Positions 9,947 to 20,635 of a stretch of DNA of 64,000 bases are shown here, piece by piece. The notes under the pieces are model-generated. The model was given only the letters and a program-made list of their open reading frames with translations. It had not been told where the DNA came from and made no database searches. Location of the stretch: the NCBI GenBank assembly GCA_946122785.1, contig CAMGYJ010000008.1, positions 11,557,475-11,621,474 of the forward strand, given 5' to 3'. The stretch is from Linum tenue. Taxonomy: Eukaryota > Streptophyta > Magnoliopsida > Malpighiales > Linaceae. Numbering within the stretch: the first letter of the stretch is position 1; every line of letters starts with the position of its first letter. The translations under genes were made by a program, and so were the position numbers.

Positions 9947-12893
9947 ATGAAGATCTTCCACTATCCTTGCTTGGAAGACAACCACGCCTACATGTGAGTT
10001 GCAATGGGAACTCCATTGCCGCGATCTTTTTAATTAGATCAACAGTTGGGGTTAGGGTTTGTAGTGCTTCTTCGAATCCCCTACTGCTGTTCGTGCTCCT
10101 GACTGTTGAAATATGAAAAAAATGAAATCAGGATCATCGACGAAGCCACGAGAGAAGCTGCAGTTGTGGATCCCGTGGAGCCTGAGAAGCTCGTGGAGGC
10201 TGCCGGTGAGCATGGGGTTCAGATCAAGCTTGTTCTCACCACGCATCATCACTGGTTCTGTATCAGTTGTCCAAAATCTGATTGGGTAAATGTTAATGTG
10301 AAAATGTGAAGGAAGAGGGTGACTCTGGGTTTTTTTTTGTGTGTGGTAGGGATCATGCAGGGGGGAATGCAAAGATGAGGGAGATGATCCCTGGGATCAA
10401 AGTCTATGGAGGTTCACTTGACAAGGTGCAGGCTTGCACTGACAAAGTTGATCATGGTGACAAGATATCCCTTGGTGCCGATGTTAATATACTGACTCTT
10501 CATACCCCTTGGTACGAGTTTCTTAGCTAGTAACTATTCCCAATTCACTTTGGTTGTGTGTGCTTGTTACGAGTTTGATAGTTATGCAAATGAAAACGTA
10601 GTTCTGGTGTGTTGGAATTACTTTGCCATACCATGGTTTACTTGCTGAATTAGATGTTATGCATTGTCACTTGCCTTTCCAACAAGCTCTGCTGTTGGAA
10701 GCTTCGATCAACTGGTCGCAGGTTTTGCTGAAATTCACCAGATTCGTGCTTCATATTGTATTTGAATATTGTGTTGTATCTTATTGTGGGATCAATGTGT
10801 CCCTTCCTGTCCAGTTTCATCATTTCTCACTGGACCAGCTATCCTCTTGTGTTTCTCATGGCTGTTGCCTGTTGTACTAAATTCAACTACTCTAATTGTT
10901 TCTGTTTACTTGTATTTTCAGCCACACTAAAGGCCACATAAGTTACTATATCACTGGCAAGGAGGGAGAGGACTCAGCTGTTTTCACAGGGGACACCTTG
11001 GTGAGTTTGGGGAAGGACCTTGTTATTTGAACCACAACATTGTCAACTGAAAAAAGTCGCACAGGTGTCTATTTGATGTCATCTTTGTTGAATGTTGCTA
11101 GTACCATCCATTAATATGCTTTCCTTTGTTCAAAAAAAAAAAACATTAATATGCTTTCCTTGAAACACAAAATCAATTGCATTATGGCGAGTGTAACTGG
11201 CCTTCCTCTTCTCATCAGAAAAATCATTTCATAATACTACTATGACTAGCTCACTTCATATGGCCTGTTTCATATGCAGTTTATTGCTGGCTGTGGTAAG
11301 TTTTTTGAGGGAACAGCTGAGCAGATGCACGATTCACTCTGTGTAACATTGGCTTCATTGCCAAAGCCTACTCAAGTGTACTGTGGCCATGAGGTAAATA
11401 TTTCTCTCTTTTTTTTTTTCACTCTACCCCTCAACCCAAACTTGATGTTCAGCTCTTTGGTAGTTCCTTGCGGTTATAGTCTGGAGCATGTTTTAGAATC
11501 AGAGAACATTTTATTGGCTCTAGAGGGCTAAGCCTCTCAATGAAACCTGTGAGTTTTATCAAGTTTTATTGATAAGTGAAGTTGATGAATGATGGCAATG
11601 CTTGCTGGGAGGTAGGGATGCCTAGGCTGGTTTCAGTGAGGGGAATCGTTCTTCACTCCAATTCCTTATTTTATTATGCAAAGTCAGGGCCCAGATATTA
11701 GTATATGCCTTTCACATAGGTACTTAGTTCTGTGAGTTTGTTTACACGAGTGCTAATTCTTCCCTCTCAAACGTCACCCACCCACCTACGTATAAGGAAG
11801 AAAGAAGTAAAACAATTGGCTGGCACCACTCAAAGAGTGCTCTCTGGAGTTCCCTTCTTACCCTTTGGCGAAATAGCTGGTCGAGGTCCTACTTTCGTCC
11901 TTGGGCCTCTAATGTTAATTGCTGTCACATCAATAAATTGCTCATTTCTTGTTACATGCTTTGAGAGATTATGAAGGTGACCAACTCGATTTAGTTTTCC
12001 TGCATCTCTATTATAGCAGAGCACCCACCATCACCAACTATAATGGAAGAAGCTCTCGCTTCGTTGATTATAACCGATTCAAAACCTCTCTAGCAGCCGC
12101 ACCAACGGTAAAGTAAACATGCGATTGAGACATCCTTATCATATAGACAGCCAAAGAAAGCATGATTTCTCATTAGTCCTCCCAGCTGGCATGAACGCAC
12201 CATCATCCACTCCCTTAGTTCAGTTGGTGATCCTTTTCAGATTTTCCTCCCTTGTATGTTGTTAAAGGGTGGTCAAAATAGTTTCACGTATGTTCTTAAA
12301 ACGAAACCTTTACAAAGCTCATGCAAGTACGAACCTCTTGTATAATGTCTTCAAGTTGCCATTCAATAAAGTAACTTGTCTCTTTTCTGAATGGTACTGG
12401 TTTTCTGAGTCGGCTAATGTGACAAAACCATTTTTGCAGTACACAGTGAAGAATCTACAGTTTGCACAAACGGTTGAGCCCGATAATGCAAAGATAAAGC
12501 AAAAGTTATCTTGGGCACAGCAGCAAAGGCAGGCAGGACTTCCTACCATCCCTTCAACCATTGAGCAAGAGCTGGAGACGAACCCATTTGTTCGCGCTGA
12601 TCTTCCTGAAATCCAGGTCCTGTTTGAATCAACCTTTTGTCTTTCGGATAGATCCGCAACACAAAATCACTGGCGAATGTCGCAAACTAATTTAATTGCA
12701 GTTTGTTTACTTAAACTACCTTTGTCATATGCTATTCCCTCCCCATTTCGCAAAGTGTATATCTTTTACCTTTGTCAATGTTGTGTGACTCTTGGGTATT
12801 TTCTCTTTGGGTTTTCAGTCAAAAGTCGGGTGCAAGTCCCCTGTTGAAGCTCTTGGGAAGATCAGGCAGATGAAGGATAGCTGGAGAGGCTAA
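9947..12893 (+). CDS. GLX2-2: Cytosolic glyoxalase II (hydroxyacylglutathione hydrolase), 7 exons
   Basis: Exons 9947-9993, 10132-10254, 10350-10511, 10922-11000, 11280-11393, 12440-12616 and 12819-12893 join in frame to 258 residues, the length I recall for plant cytosolic GLX2. The enzyme hydrolyses S-D-lactoylglutathione to D-lactate and glutathione, completing methylglyoxal detoxification after glyoxalase I. The metallo-beta-lactamase metal motif THxHxDH is present (H54, H56, D58, H59), split between exons 2 and 3. Other marks are [44 protein letters not shown] and the C-terminal KDSWRG. There is no transit peptide, which fits the cytosolic isoform. The gene is complete. Its promoter and first two exons are the third of three tandem copies, so transcripts may start at any of three near-identical promoters. 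The 1.05-kb intron 5 shows no other gene. Confidence 0.95.
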
Positions 12894-13758
12894 AATTGCG
12901 CCGTTCGTTGTGTTGCCTCGATCCAATAGGCGAGAAAGGGGTAAATCAAAACATACATAAAGACACCTCCTCTTCTTGTACTTGTAGCATGTATTTTCGT
13001 GGTTAACGAGACTCCGGTCACGTCGCCTGCAACGATGTTTTAAGTACATGTCTGTATGTTTCAGTGGCAGCTACTCTATTAATCCGAAATATACAGGAGA
13101 TCCCCAGAACAACAAGCTCTCCTTAATCCTTACCAAATGTATCTGTGGTTTTTTCAGCAGGCTATTCAAGCCATTTTCCTCCATTTGCAGCAGGGGGAAT
13201 GCGTTGAGTTAATAATGTTGTTTTGGACATTTTTGGGTAGTGAGGCCAAGATTCGGTAACATGAAATAAATGATGTGGGATGCAGATTGCAGACTGTATA
13301 CTATGTGGGTCAAAGATGTTTGGAGGAAAGTGGTATGTCGCTGCTTCTCCACCACTCGGATGCTCTTGCCTTGCCTGGCCGCCGCTTGGGGGAACCAGAA
13401 GTCGTACGCACTGTTCACCAACCCTACCATGGTTTTGGCAAGAAGCGAGTCGGTGGTTTGGAATCATGCCAATGGAAGAAAATCGTAGTTTAGTATCAAT
13501 TTGATTGTTATATATTGCTTAACTAGTTAGGTTAAATTCAAGAATAGCATCAAAGGCAACATTCTTATATAAAAATATGAGTAAATAACGTCAATTTTAG
13601 TGGCAATTTTAGTGACATTCCTTCAACATGCCAAATATTTTGCATCAATTTTATCTCCCTTTTATTTCAAAGATGCCAAATATCTTGTTTCATTTATCTT
13701 TTTTGTTTCATTTGTTTTGGTAACATATGGGAGCCTCTAAGTGGTCAATTTTTTTTAA
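12894..13758. other. Intergenic sequence downstream of glyoxalase II
   Basis: This holds the 3' UTR region followed by unassigned sequence. Overlapping open frames on both strands at 13162-13504 do not resemble a family and show no splice continuation, so no gene is called. Confidence 0.35.
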
Positions 13759-14222
13759 TTTTATCCTTTTGTTTTCCAATGTTGGAATTGTCTTCTTTGT
13801 TCGTATTTGATTTTGTATCGTTATACATGTCTCTCGCTCGGGTTCAGATAGAAATGCAATGGGGGAATCTCTCACCCAATTCAAGAGGACGAAAGTGGCA
13901 TATTGTTCGTATTTGATTTTGCATTTCAAATGCATAAACCTCGTATGCATAAACCTCGTAATAGCTGTTCTGCTCCAAATATGTAAATTGTCGTCCGCTA
14001 ATTTGTAACTTCACTGTTCCAAATATGCAATTTTATCCTTTTGTTTTCCAATGTTGGAACCGTCTTCTTTGTTCGTATTTGGTTTTACATCGTTACACAT
14101 GTCTCTCGCTCGGGTTCGGATAGAAATGCAACGGGAAAATCTCTCTCACCCAATTGAAGAGAACGAAAGTGGCATATTCGTATTTGGTTTTGCATTTCAA
14201 TTGCAGAAACTTCGCAATAGTT
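13759..14222. repeat. Imperfect direct duplication, ~190 bp, 272 bp apart
   Basis: Segments starting TTTTATCCTT at 13759 and 14031 share long stretches, including TTTTGTTTTCCAATGTTGGAA, CATGTCTCTCGCTCGGGTTC and GAACGAAAGTGGCATATT-like words, with scattered differences. The shared part ends near 13950 and 14222. I see no coding or transposon ends. Confidence 0.6.
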
Positions 14223-14629
14223 GTTATGTTTCAAATATGTAAAGTGTCACATGCATTGACATAATTAGCCCTTAGACTAGCTAGCTACCAACTTGGTCTT
14301 GCTAATACATCATCTCTAGGTTCCACGGCATGATAGATAGCTGTAGACTTGTTCAACAATCTCTCTCACCTTGCTTAGAGATAAGATCGTTGTCCTTTGA
14401 CTCTCACATTACTTAAAAATATATTGTAGTTTGGTCATAATTGGAACTTAGACAATATACATGTATCTTGTACCATAGTATCTCATTAGTTTGGGATAGC
14501 TAGTTATTAGTCATTACTTATTAGAGCTATATTGATCACATGTACCCACTCCCCTTATTGATAATTTTTGGTGGAAAATATCAATTATCATATGCTTGTT
14601 TCTTCCGGAAAAGAAGGGTTTTTTCTCAG

Positions 14630-14636
14630 TATAAAA
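14630..14636 (+). promoter_or_regulatory. Candidate TATA box of the MIR319 transcription unit
   Basis: TATAAAA occurs in CTCAGTATAAAACC about 70 bp before a long (GA)n tract and roughly 840 bp before the MIR319 hairpin. A start site near 14660 would be plausible. This is inference from position and sequence only. Confidence 0.3.
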
Positions 14637-14698
14637 CCAATATGAAAGGAGGAGATATGTAGTCAAAAAGACCAACTAAGAGGCCACCAAACACCTTC

Positions 14699-14702
<4 letters not shown>

Positions 14703-14748
<46 letters not shown>
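14703..14748 (+). repeat. (GA)n microsatellite
   Basis: A run of about 23 GA dinucleotides follows the candidate TATA box, in the likely leader of the MIR319 primary transcript. GA/CT tracts near plant start sites are common and can bind BPC-type GAGA factors. Confidence 0.9.
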
Positions 14749-15471
14749 ATATGTGCAGAGATATATATCTTCTTGTAAGCCATCTCATGGATCAAATGTA
14801 TGATCATCATGAATCATGATCAGTTAGCTAATTCAGTTGGTTTGGTCTCTTTTTCTCTTGCGCTGTTAGATTGCAGTTAACTAACAGTCATCTCATCGAT
14901 CTGTTTGTTGAATATGTTGTTCCACGCAGTCCTGAAAACGAGATCTCATTCTATTCATCATGTAGATCCGTTTCCTTGTGTGTTTTTCTTCTGAGCTTTT
15001 TACTGCCTTGACTGATGAACTGCAGAGAAATTAATGACAACCCATGATATCATTTCCCTTTTGTATTTGCTCTTTCCCCACAGTAGTTAATTAGCTATAC
15101 ATTTGTGTGGTAAGTTTTTTGTCTTTTTAATATGGTAACCATATCATCATAAATATGGTGGTGGGTTATGCCCTCTGATCTTTTTTCTAAAAACTTTTCT
15201 TCCCTTGAATATTTCTGGCCATTATTACTCACATCCTTGATAAGATTTTGCAGACTCCCTTTAGATAATATATATGCTTCTGGGTTTTAATTAGTTGATC
15301 GATCTGCAGGCATAAATAATTATGATGAGAATGGTGGTAGTGAGTTAATTTCTGGTTTCCAAAGTTACCCACAACCCTACTCCTTATTAAATAAATCTTC
15401 ATACAGTGATGATCTTATATATTCCTCGAAATTACTGATAAGTTGGTGTCTTATCTCATATCTGGTCGATC

Positions 15472-15730
15472 GGGGAGAGAGAAAGAGCTTTCCTTTAGTC
15501 CATACATGGAAGGTTAATATGATGGATGGAGGAATAAGAAAGAAAGAAAGGGGGTGGAAGTAGCTGCCGACTCATTCACTCATTCACCAGTAGTAGGGGG
15601 GAAAAATGGCAGATTGCGTACTACTGTGGGGAAACTAAAGTGAGTGTGTGAATGAAGCGGGAGATAATTCTGCTATCCCTCTCCTTCTGTGCTTGGACTG
15701 AAGGGAGCTCCTTCTCCTCCATCCTCTCCC
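15472..15730 (+). ncRNA. MIR319: MIR319 precursor hairpin
   Basis: The 3' arm holds TTGGACTGAAGGGAGCTCC followed by TT at 15693-15713, the exact miR319 core (the CTT-ending form). The 5' arm at about 15483-15503 holds AGAGCTTTCCTTTAGTCCA, which pairs with it as the passenger strand with a few mismatches and G:U pairs. The base of the stem closes through GGGGAGAG (from 15472) and CTCTCCC (to 15730). The long upper stem also pairs: CCGACTCATTCACTCATTCAC against GTGAGTGTGTGAATGAAGCGG, then CCAGTAGTA against TACTACTGTGG around a small loop. A ~260-nt foldback with the miRNA near the base of the 3' arm is typical of MIR319, which is processed loop-to-base by DCL1. Known targets are CIN-type TCP mRNAs in leaf development. 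Confidence 0.93.
15693..15713 (+). ncRNA. miR319: Mature miR319 (21 nt)
   Basis: These 21 nt on the 3' arm match the miR319 family along their full length, beginning TTGGACTGAAGGG. A 5' U and 21-nt length suit AGO1 loading. The variant ends CTCCTT rather than CTCCCT. Confidence 0.93.
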
Positions 15731-15971
15731 AAACCCTCCCAACTTTATCATCTCTTCTTCTCTTTTGCTGCCTTTTATGATGATTCAGGAAACTCTCCAC
15801 TCAGTTCAACCATGGCAGTATGTGATTTCAAGAAGATACAATTCTGCTGATATGCATCCTTCCATTTCATAATGTATGTTCAGAAGCACTTCTTATTCTA
15901 TGAATGTATGTATGTGTGTATGTTTTTTTAGATATGGGTGATATAGGTTATTTTTTGTAATTAGGTACTAC

Positions 15972-16037
15972 TAAAGGGATTCGAACCTGGGTCCTTCAGG
16001 TTCAAGGCTAATAGTATTACTACTAGACCAATCCCTT
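15972..16037 (-). repeat. tRNA-like (SINE-head-like) fragment
   Basis: Read on the minus strand, the segment has a box-A-like TGGTCTAGTAGT just after AGGGAT, and a near-perfect box B GGTTCGAATCC at 15977-15987, with AGGGATT and AATCCCT able to pair as an outer stem. The T stem is not well formed and no anticodon arm is convincing, so I read it as a tRNA-derived SINE head or decayed tRNA, not a functional tRNA. Confidence 0.4.
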
Positions 16038-16039
16038 GT

Positions 16040-17354
16040 TCGATATGTGTATATGTTTCTACTACACATCCATCACTAGATAGAAACACAGGCACTATGT
16101 GTTTGATTTGCAACCCATTTGCTTTTATGCATGCACTAGCTAGCTATCAAATAGGCCTAGCCCTCATTAGGGAAAGGAGTAGTTCAAATTTGGTAGCTGA
16201 TCATCCTTGGAATCATGTCCTTCTTCCTAGTAGACTGCAATTCAAAACTTGGTCATGTTCTATTGCTGCAGGTATACATGCAGAACTGCTGCTGCTGTGC
16301 TGATGACATAATGCTTCATTAATTTCTTCCAGGGGCAAGTACACAAACCCTATATGCATATAGCTCTATATATACCACAGTACTTCTCTTTAATTAGGTT
16401 TCTTCCTTTTCCGAGAGGCACACAACTCACAAGTAGTAGTTCCAATTTTGCAGCAGACGAGGTGGAAGCTGGTGAAAGTACAAGTGGGTGTGGGGATCCT
16501 TTTCCTCTTCTCAATGCTTTTTTTCTTTCATTTGGAAATGTGCATTTTCACCCAATTATATGCCACTATCTACCTGCCTCCTTCCTTCCTTCCACTATTA
16601 GGGTTTACATGCATGCCATGCCCTCTTTTCTCTTCCAAGTGGCTATATTTGGCAAAACCGTCAAAGTTTTGGCTATACAAGTGTATTAGGCCTTAATAAT
16701 ACTAGTAGTGTATGTGGTCCATGTGTGGCTGCGACTTCATCCTTTTGGAGTTGCCCTAATTGACTAGATTCTATGTAGCAAGTACAGTGAAAACTAATTA
16801 AAAAGATTATATATCAATATAACACCTACCAAATATTCCTTCTTTTGTATGATGCAGCAGTTCATCGTGATCTACTCGAGCTAGAAGTTCTTATCACCCA
16901 CTTAGAAGCAAAGGATTATGAGTGAGTAATTAATTTAGTGCTACGTCTTCGTCGATCCATCGTCGACCCGGCCATAGTTCTCTCCTTGTTTCTTGGCCTT
17001 GAAGTGAAGTTCATGTCTTGTTTCTGATGTTGTTACGTTCTTTGGTTTTGGTCATTGTTCTACTGTCTCTCTGATCTCTTGTCGTGGGTTGATAGAGATG
17101 ATGCAAAAAGGTTTACTCTTTCAGATGCTTACTTTAAGTTTGCGTGTCAGATGGGTTTGGGCTTTAGTAGTGGATTAACTTGTGTTGTAATTGAGTGCCT
17201 AATCATTTATGGGCCTTAGGCTTTAGCTTCGGGTCATTATGTGCTGCGATTGTCTAATCGTTTCTGGGGTTTCAGTTGGGCCTTTCCCAGATCGCTTTTT
17301 TGCTTTCTTAGTTTCTTTTCTTTCGGCAAGAAGTGAATTTCTTTTTTAAAAAAC
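16040..17354. other. Intergenic sequence, no gene recognised
   Basis: Short open frames at 16097-16696 overlap in two frames and resemble nothing. Part of this interval may belong to the MIR319 primary transcript or be unrelated spacer. Confidence 0.35.
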
Positions 17355-18184
17355 TTTACCACTAATATGATCGTTTAAAAACTATTGACATGCATATTGT
17401 GTTTTTTTTAGAGTAATAGTGGGCCCGCCCGAGAATCAGATGCTGGCGCATTTTGAAAATTTTTCAACTAGTTAAAGGCGCTAGCACTTGAGACTGAAGC
17501 GTCCTCACATCCCACTTTTCTTATCTTCTTCTTCACCACTCACCTCTCGCCCGAGCAAAAGAAATAACACACCCAGCAGCAACAGCGAGCTTCATCCCCC
17601 AACCCCACGCCCAGTCTGAGACGGTAGCACCAACGAAACAGACAGCCCCGCCTCAGACTGAGGCGGTCTCGCCTGCTTCCCGACGAAGGCACCTTGTCCA
17701 GATCAGATTTTTGGTGAAGATATCCGACGACGAGGACCAAATTGCCGGCGTCGGCAGAGGAAGGGGCAGAGGGCGGCGAGGTCGAGGTCGTGGCCGAGGT
17801 GAGTATTTCGTCGATGGTGGCCGGATTCTCGCCGGCGACGAGTTTTTTTTAATTTGAGTTTTTTTAATGTTCTGATTAATTGTTTTTTCTTTTTCAGTTC
17901 CTAGACTTATGGAGAGTTATTCCATGAGACCACCCCCTGCGACAATTGATACAACTTTAGTGGACCCGGTACTTCTTTGGGGGCATGGTCACCATCATAT
18001 TGACTTAGTTTGGGCAAACGAGGTAAGTTTTCAAACTATTTCTATAGTTTTTTTTATTAGTTGAACTAAAATTAGAATAGAAAGAATTACTAATGAAATA
18101 TATGTTAAAATTAGAATAAGTTTAGATTAGATATATAATATAAATGTTAGGTGAACTGAATTTAGAAGTACGCATGTAATTGAA

Positions 18185-19457
18185 TTAATATAAGTTTTGT
18201 GCACTATAGACTGCGTCCTCGGTAATCTGCGCCCCCGTCTCTATATGTAGTGGTGTTGTATGAGGAAATCGCTCCCACGCCCAGAGCATCAGTAAGGCGG
18301 ACCATCCACCAAGGTCACCACCTAGTGAAGAGGACTGCGTCATCTGCAGCGCCGACCTACCCATTTCACAGTACATGTAGGATAAAACAGCTGCTCCCCA
18401 GACAAACCTCCCCGCTCTGTGCCAATCCTCCGCCAAGAGTAGGTACTACAGATGAACTGAACCTCCAGACCGATCGGGGGAACAAAACACCTCCCATCAG
18501 AGACAGAGCATAAGCTTATGCAAACTGCCCTGTAGTCTCTGGTGATGCCAATGGCGGTAGCTGATCGAAAGTTTCACTGAACCAAGCAATCCTAATGATG
18601 CCGCCGTCAAGATCAGTAGGAGCCCGTCCTAATAGTCGAAGACGCATAACCGACCAACCCTCGTCTGGTATGTCTACTACGACGACATCACCGTCGATCG
18701 CTAGACTGGTCAGTGTCGCAACTCCTCTAAAGTGATCGTCACCTCACCGAACGACATGTGGAAGGTCGATGTCTCGGGTCGCCAACGCTCTACGAGCGTA
18801 GTAATCAAACCCGGATCACCGGTAAGAGGGACCAATTGCAGAACCGTAAACAAGCCCACAATGACAAGATACAGCTGATAAAATGGATGGTATCTGACTA
18901 AATGGCTCGTACCTCGAATGTGGTAAGGTCGATCTCCAACCTATAGTGCACAAAACTTATATTAATTCAATTACATGCGATACTTCTAAATCAGTTCACC
19001 TAATATTTATATTTATATATCTAATCTAAACTTATTCTAATTTTAACATATATTTCATTCGTAATTCTATTCTATTCTATTCTATTCTATTCTATTCTAT
19101 TCTAATTTCAGTTCAGCTAATAAAAAAACTATAGAAATAGTTTGAAAACTTACCTCGTTTGCCCAAACTGAGTCAATACGATGGTGACCATGCCCCCAAA
19201 GAAGTACCGGATCTACCGAAGCTGTATCAATTATCGCAGGTGGTGGTCTCATAGAATAACTGTCCATAAGCCTAGGAACTGGAAAAAAAATTTAATCAGA
19301 ACATTATAAAACTCAAATTAAAAAAAAAAAACTCGCCGCCGGCGAGAATCCGGCCACCATCGACGAAATACTCACCTCGGTAGCGGTCGTCGCCGCCACG
19401 ACCTCGCCGCACTCTGCCCCTTCCTCTGCCGGCGATTTGCTCCTCGTCATCGGACAT
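18185..19457 (-). pseudogene. PMD (MAIN-like) transposon gene, degenerate
   Basis: Minus-strand exon 1 (19376-19457) starts MSDDEEQIAGRGRGR, a Gly/Arg-rich start. Exon 2 (19154-19278) encodes MRPPP and VDPVLLWGHGHH, and the core begins at an acceptor giving an exon from 18940. The core contains [29 protein letters not shown] and, further on, WGAAVLSYMYCEMGR and LLMLWAWERFPH, which are hallmarks of the plant mobile domain found in MULEs and in host MAIN proteins. Several stop codons and frame changes interrupt the core (for example just after TLEE). The frame ends by running into the opposite arm at 18185. The exon-1 start is preserved in the right arm, but its left-arm counterpart has ATA in place of ATG. 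Confidence 0.75.
19064..19103. repeat. (ATTCT)n microsatellite
   Basis: About seven to eight ATTCT units occur in the right arm of the inverted-repeat element. The left-arm counterpart has only one or two, so the expansion came after the arms were duplicated. Confidence 0.9.
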
Positions 19458-19652
19458 CTTCACCAAAAACCAGATCTGGACAAGACGCCTTCGTCGGGAA
19501 GCAGGCAAGGTCGCCTTAGTCTGAGGCGGGGCTGTCTGTTTCGTTGGCGCTACCGTCTCAGACTGGGCGTGGGGTTGGGGGACGAAGCTCGTTGCTGCTG
19601 CTGCTGTAGGTGAGTAGTGGAGAAGAAGATAAGAAAAGTGGGATGCGAGGCC

Positions 19653-20482
19653 TAGGGGTGTTCAAACGGTTTGGTTACCATGGTAACCGTTTTAACCGGT
19701 ACTATTTGGATAATTTGGTTTGGTTAATTTGGATAATTGGTTTGGTTAAAGTTTTTAGCTTGTTTGGTTTATGTGGTTTGGTTTGGTTTCAGACACTCAT
19801 AACCAGTCAAACCAAATTAACCAGTTAAATAATTACTCATATATCTAACATATATTATATACACATACTTAATACTTTGCATAACCACTCAAGAGTTAAC
19901 GTTCATCCCTTTTAGACTCATAAAATATAAAGCTCAATATTGCTCATATAGTGTATATTTGTATATGTAAAATGTAGACCACAACATATGGACGCCTAAT
20001 TTAGATAAATTTCATACATTATGATGGATGAAAACTTGAAAGAAAGGTCATTTCCAGCCTATGATAATTGCTAAGAGACTAAGTCAATTTACACAAACAC
20101 AACAATTCATTAACCCATACCATTGTCATAAATTTTTGTTAGGTGAATACTTCTATACTAATCGTAAGATAATTGTCTTAGTTGCATGTATTTTTGTTAA
20201 GGGTCAACTATAACTACGTGTTGATTGTTATGTTTTATTCATTATATAAATTGCGAATTGTTGCATTAACCGGAAAATTTTCATCGTTAATGATAATGTG
20301 ATTTTATATTGGTTAATCTGGTTAACCAATTAACCAAACCGATTAAACTTTAGTTTGGTTAATTTGGTTATTGTATTAGTTTGGACGGTTTGGTTATGAT
20401 ATTGTATTATATGATTAATGGAATTTAGTCTTATTTGATTTGGTTATAACTTATAACCATGGTAACCATTTGAACACCCTTA
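19653..20482. mobile_element. hAT-like non-autonomous element nested in the right arm
   Basis: The terminal inverted repeats are TAGGGGTGTTCAAACGG at the left and TAAGGGTGTTCAAATGG read inward from the right, followed by GGTTACCATGG-like words. The flanks are GCGAGGCC (19645-19652) and GCGAGGCT (20483-20490), an 8-bp duplication with one mismatch, the size expected for hAT. The interior is AT-rich, full of TTGGTTAA/TTAACCAA motifs, and has no transposase. The matching left arm of the host element lacks this insertion, which confirms it as a later event. Confidence 0.85.
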
Positions 20483-20635
20483 GCGAGGCTGCCTCAATCT
20501 CAGGCGCTAGCGCCTTTAACTCGTTGAAAAATTTTCAAAATGCGCCAGCGCCTGAGTCTCGGGCGGGCCCCTATTACACTAAAAAAAACACAATATACAT
20601 ATCAATAGTTTTTAAACCGCCATATTGATAGTAAA

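Larger units (their letters stand above)
8553..10325 (+). repeat. Three tandem copies of a ~590-bp glyoxalase II 5'-end segment
   Basis: A unit beginning TGGCTTTCTGACAGACTTC starts at 8553, 9142 and 9731, with periods of 589, 589 and about 595 bp. Each unit carries an upstream region with CCTACGTGG, exon 1, intron 1, exon 2 and the start of intron 2. Copies differ at only a few positions: CGTTTT/CGGTTT upstream, GCGAGG/GCTAGG before the ATG, TGTTG/TGCTG in intron 1, and a 6-bp change in copy 3 (GTGGCTACCAAGCTGACC). The third copy runs on into exon 3 of the intact gene at 10350. The near identity implies a recent tandem duplication or an assembly artefact. Confidence 0.95.
17355..20635. mobile_element. 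Long inverted-repeat transposon carrying a plant-mobile-domain gene
   Basis: The left arm 17355-~18210 (about 855 bp) is the reverse complement of the right arm ~18949-20635 once an 830-bp insertion and its 8-bp duplication are removed (about 850 bp). Shared landmarks include GGCGCTAGC, GAAAATTTTTCAAC/GTTGAAAAATTTTC, AGACGGTAGC and the end TTTACYACTAATATG-like words. A ~740-bp unique core separates the arms. Each arm repeats the 5' part of a plant-mobile-domain (PMD) gene, so the element looks like a Mutator-type transposon whose 5' half was duplicated in inverse orientation. No clean target-site duplication was found in the A/T-rich flanks, so the outer ends are approximate. Confidence 0.75.

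Noticed and set aside
13162..13504. Six overlapping frames downstream of glyoxalase II
   Set aside because: Frames on both strands cover the same bases, none has recognisable similarity, and no flanking splice sites extend them.
15972..16037. Functional tRNA gene
   Set aside because: Box motifs are present but the T stem and anticodon arm do not fold convincingly, so it is listed only as a tRNA-like repeat.
16097..16696. Frames of 68-111 codons after the MIR319 hairpin
   Set aside because: Low-complexity, overlapping frames without motifs; more likely non-coding.
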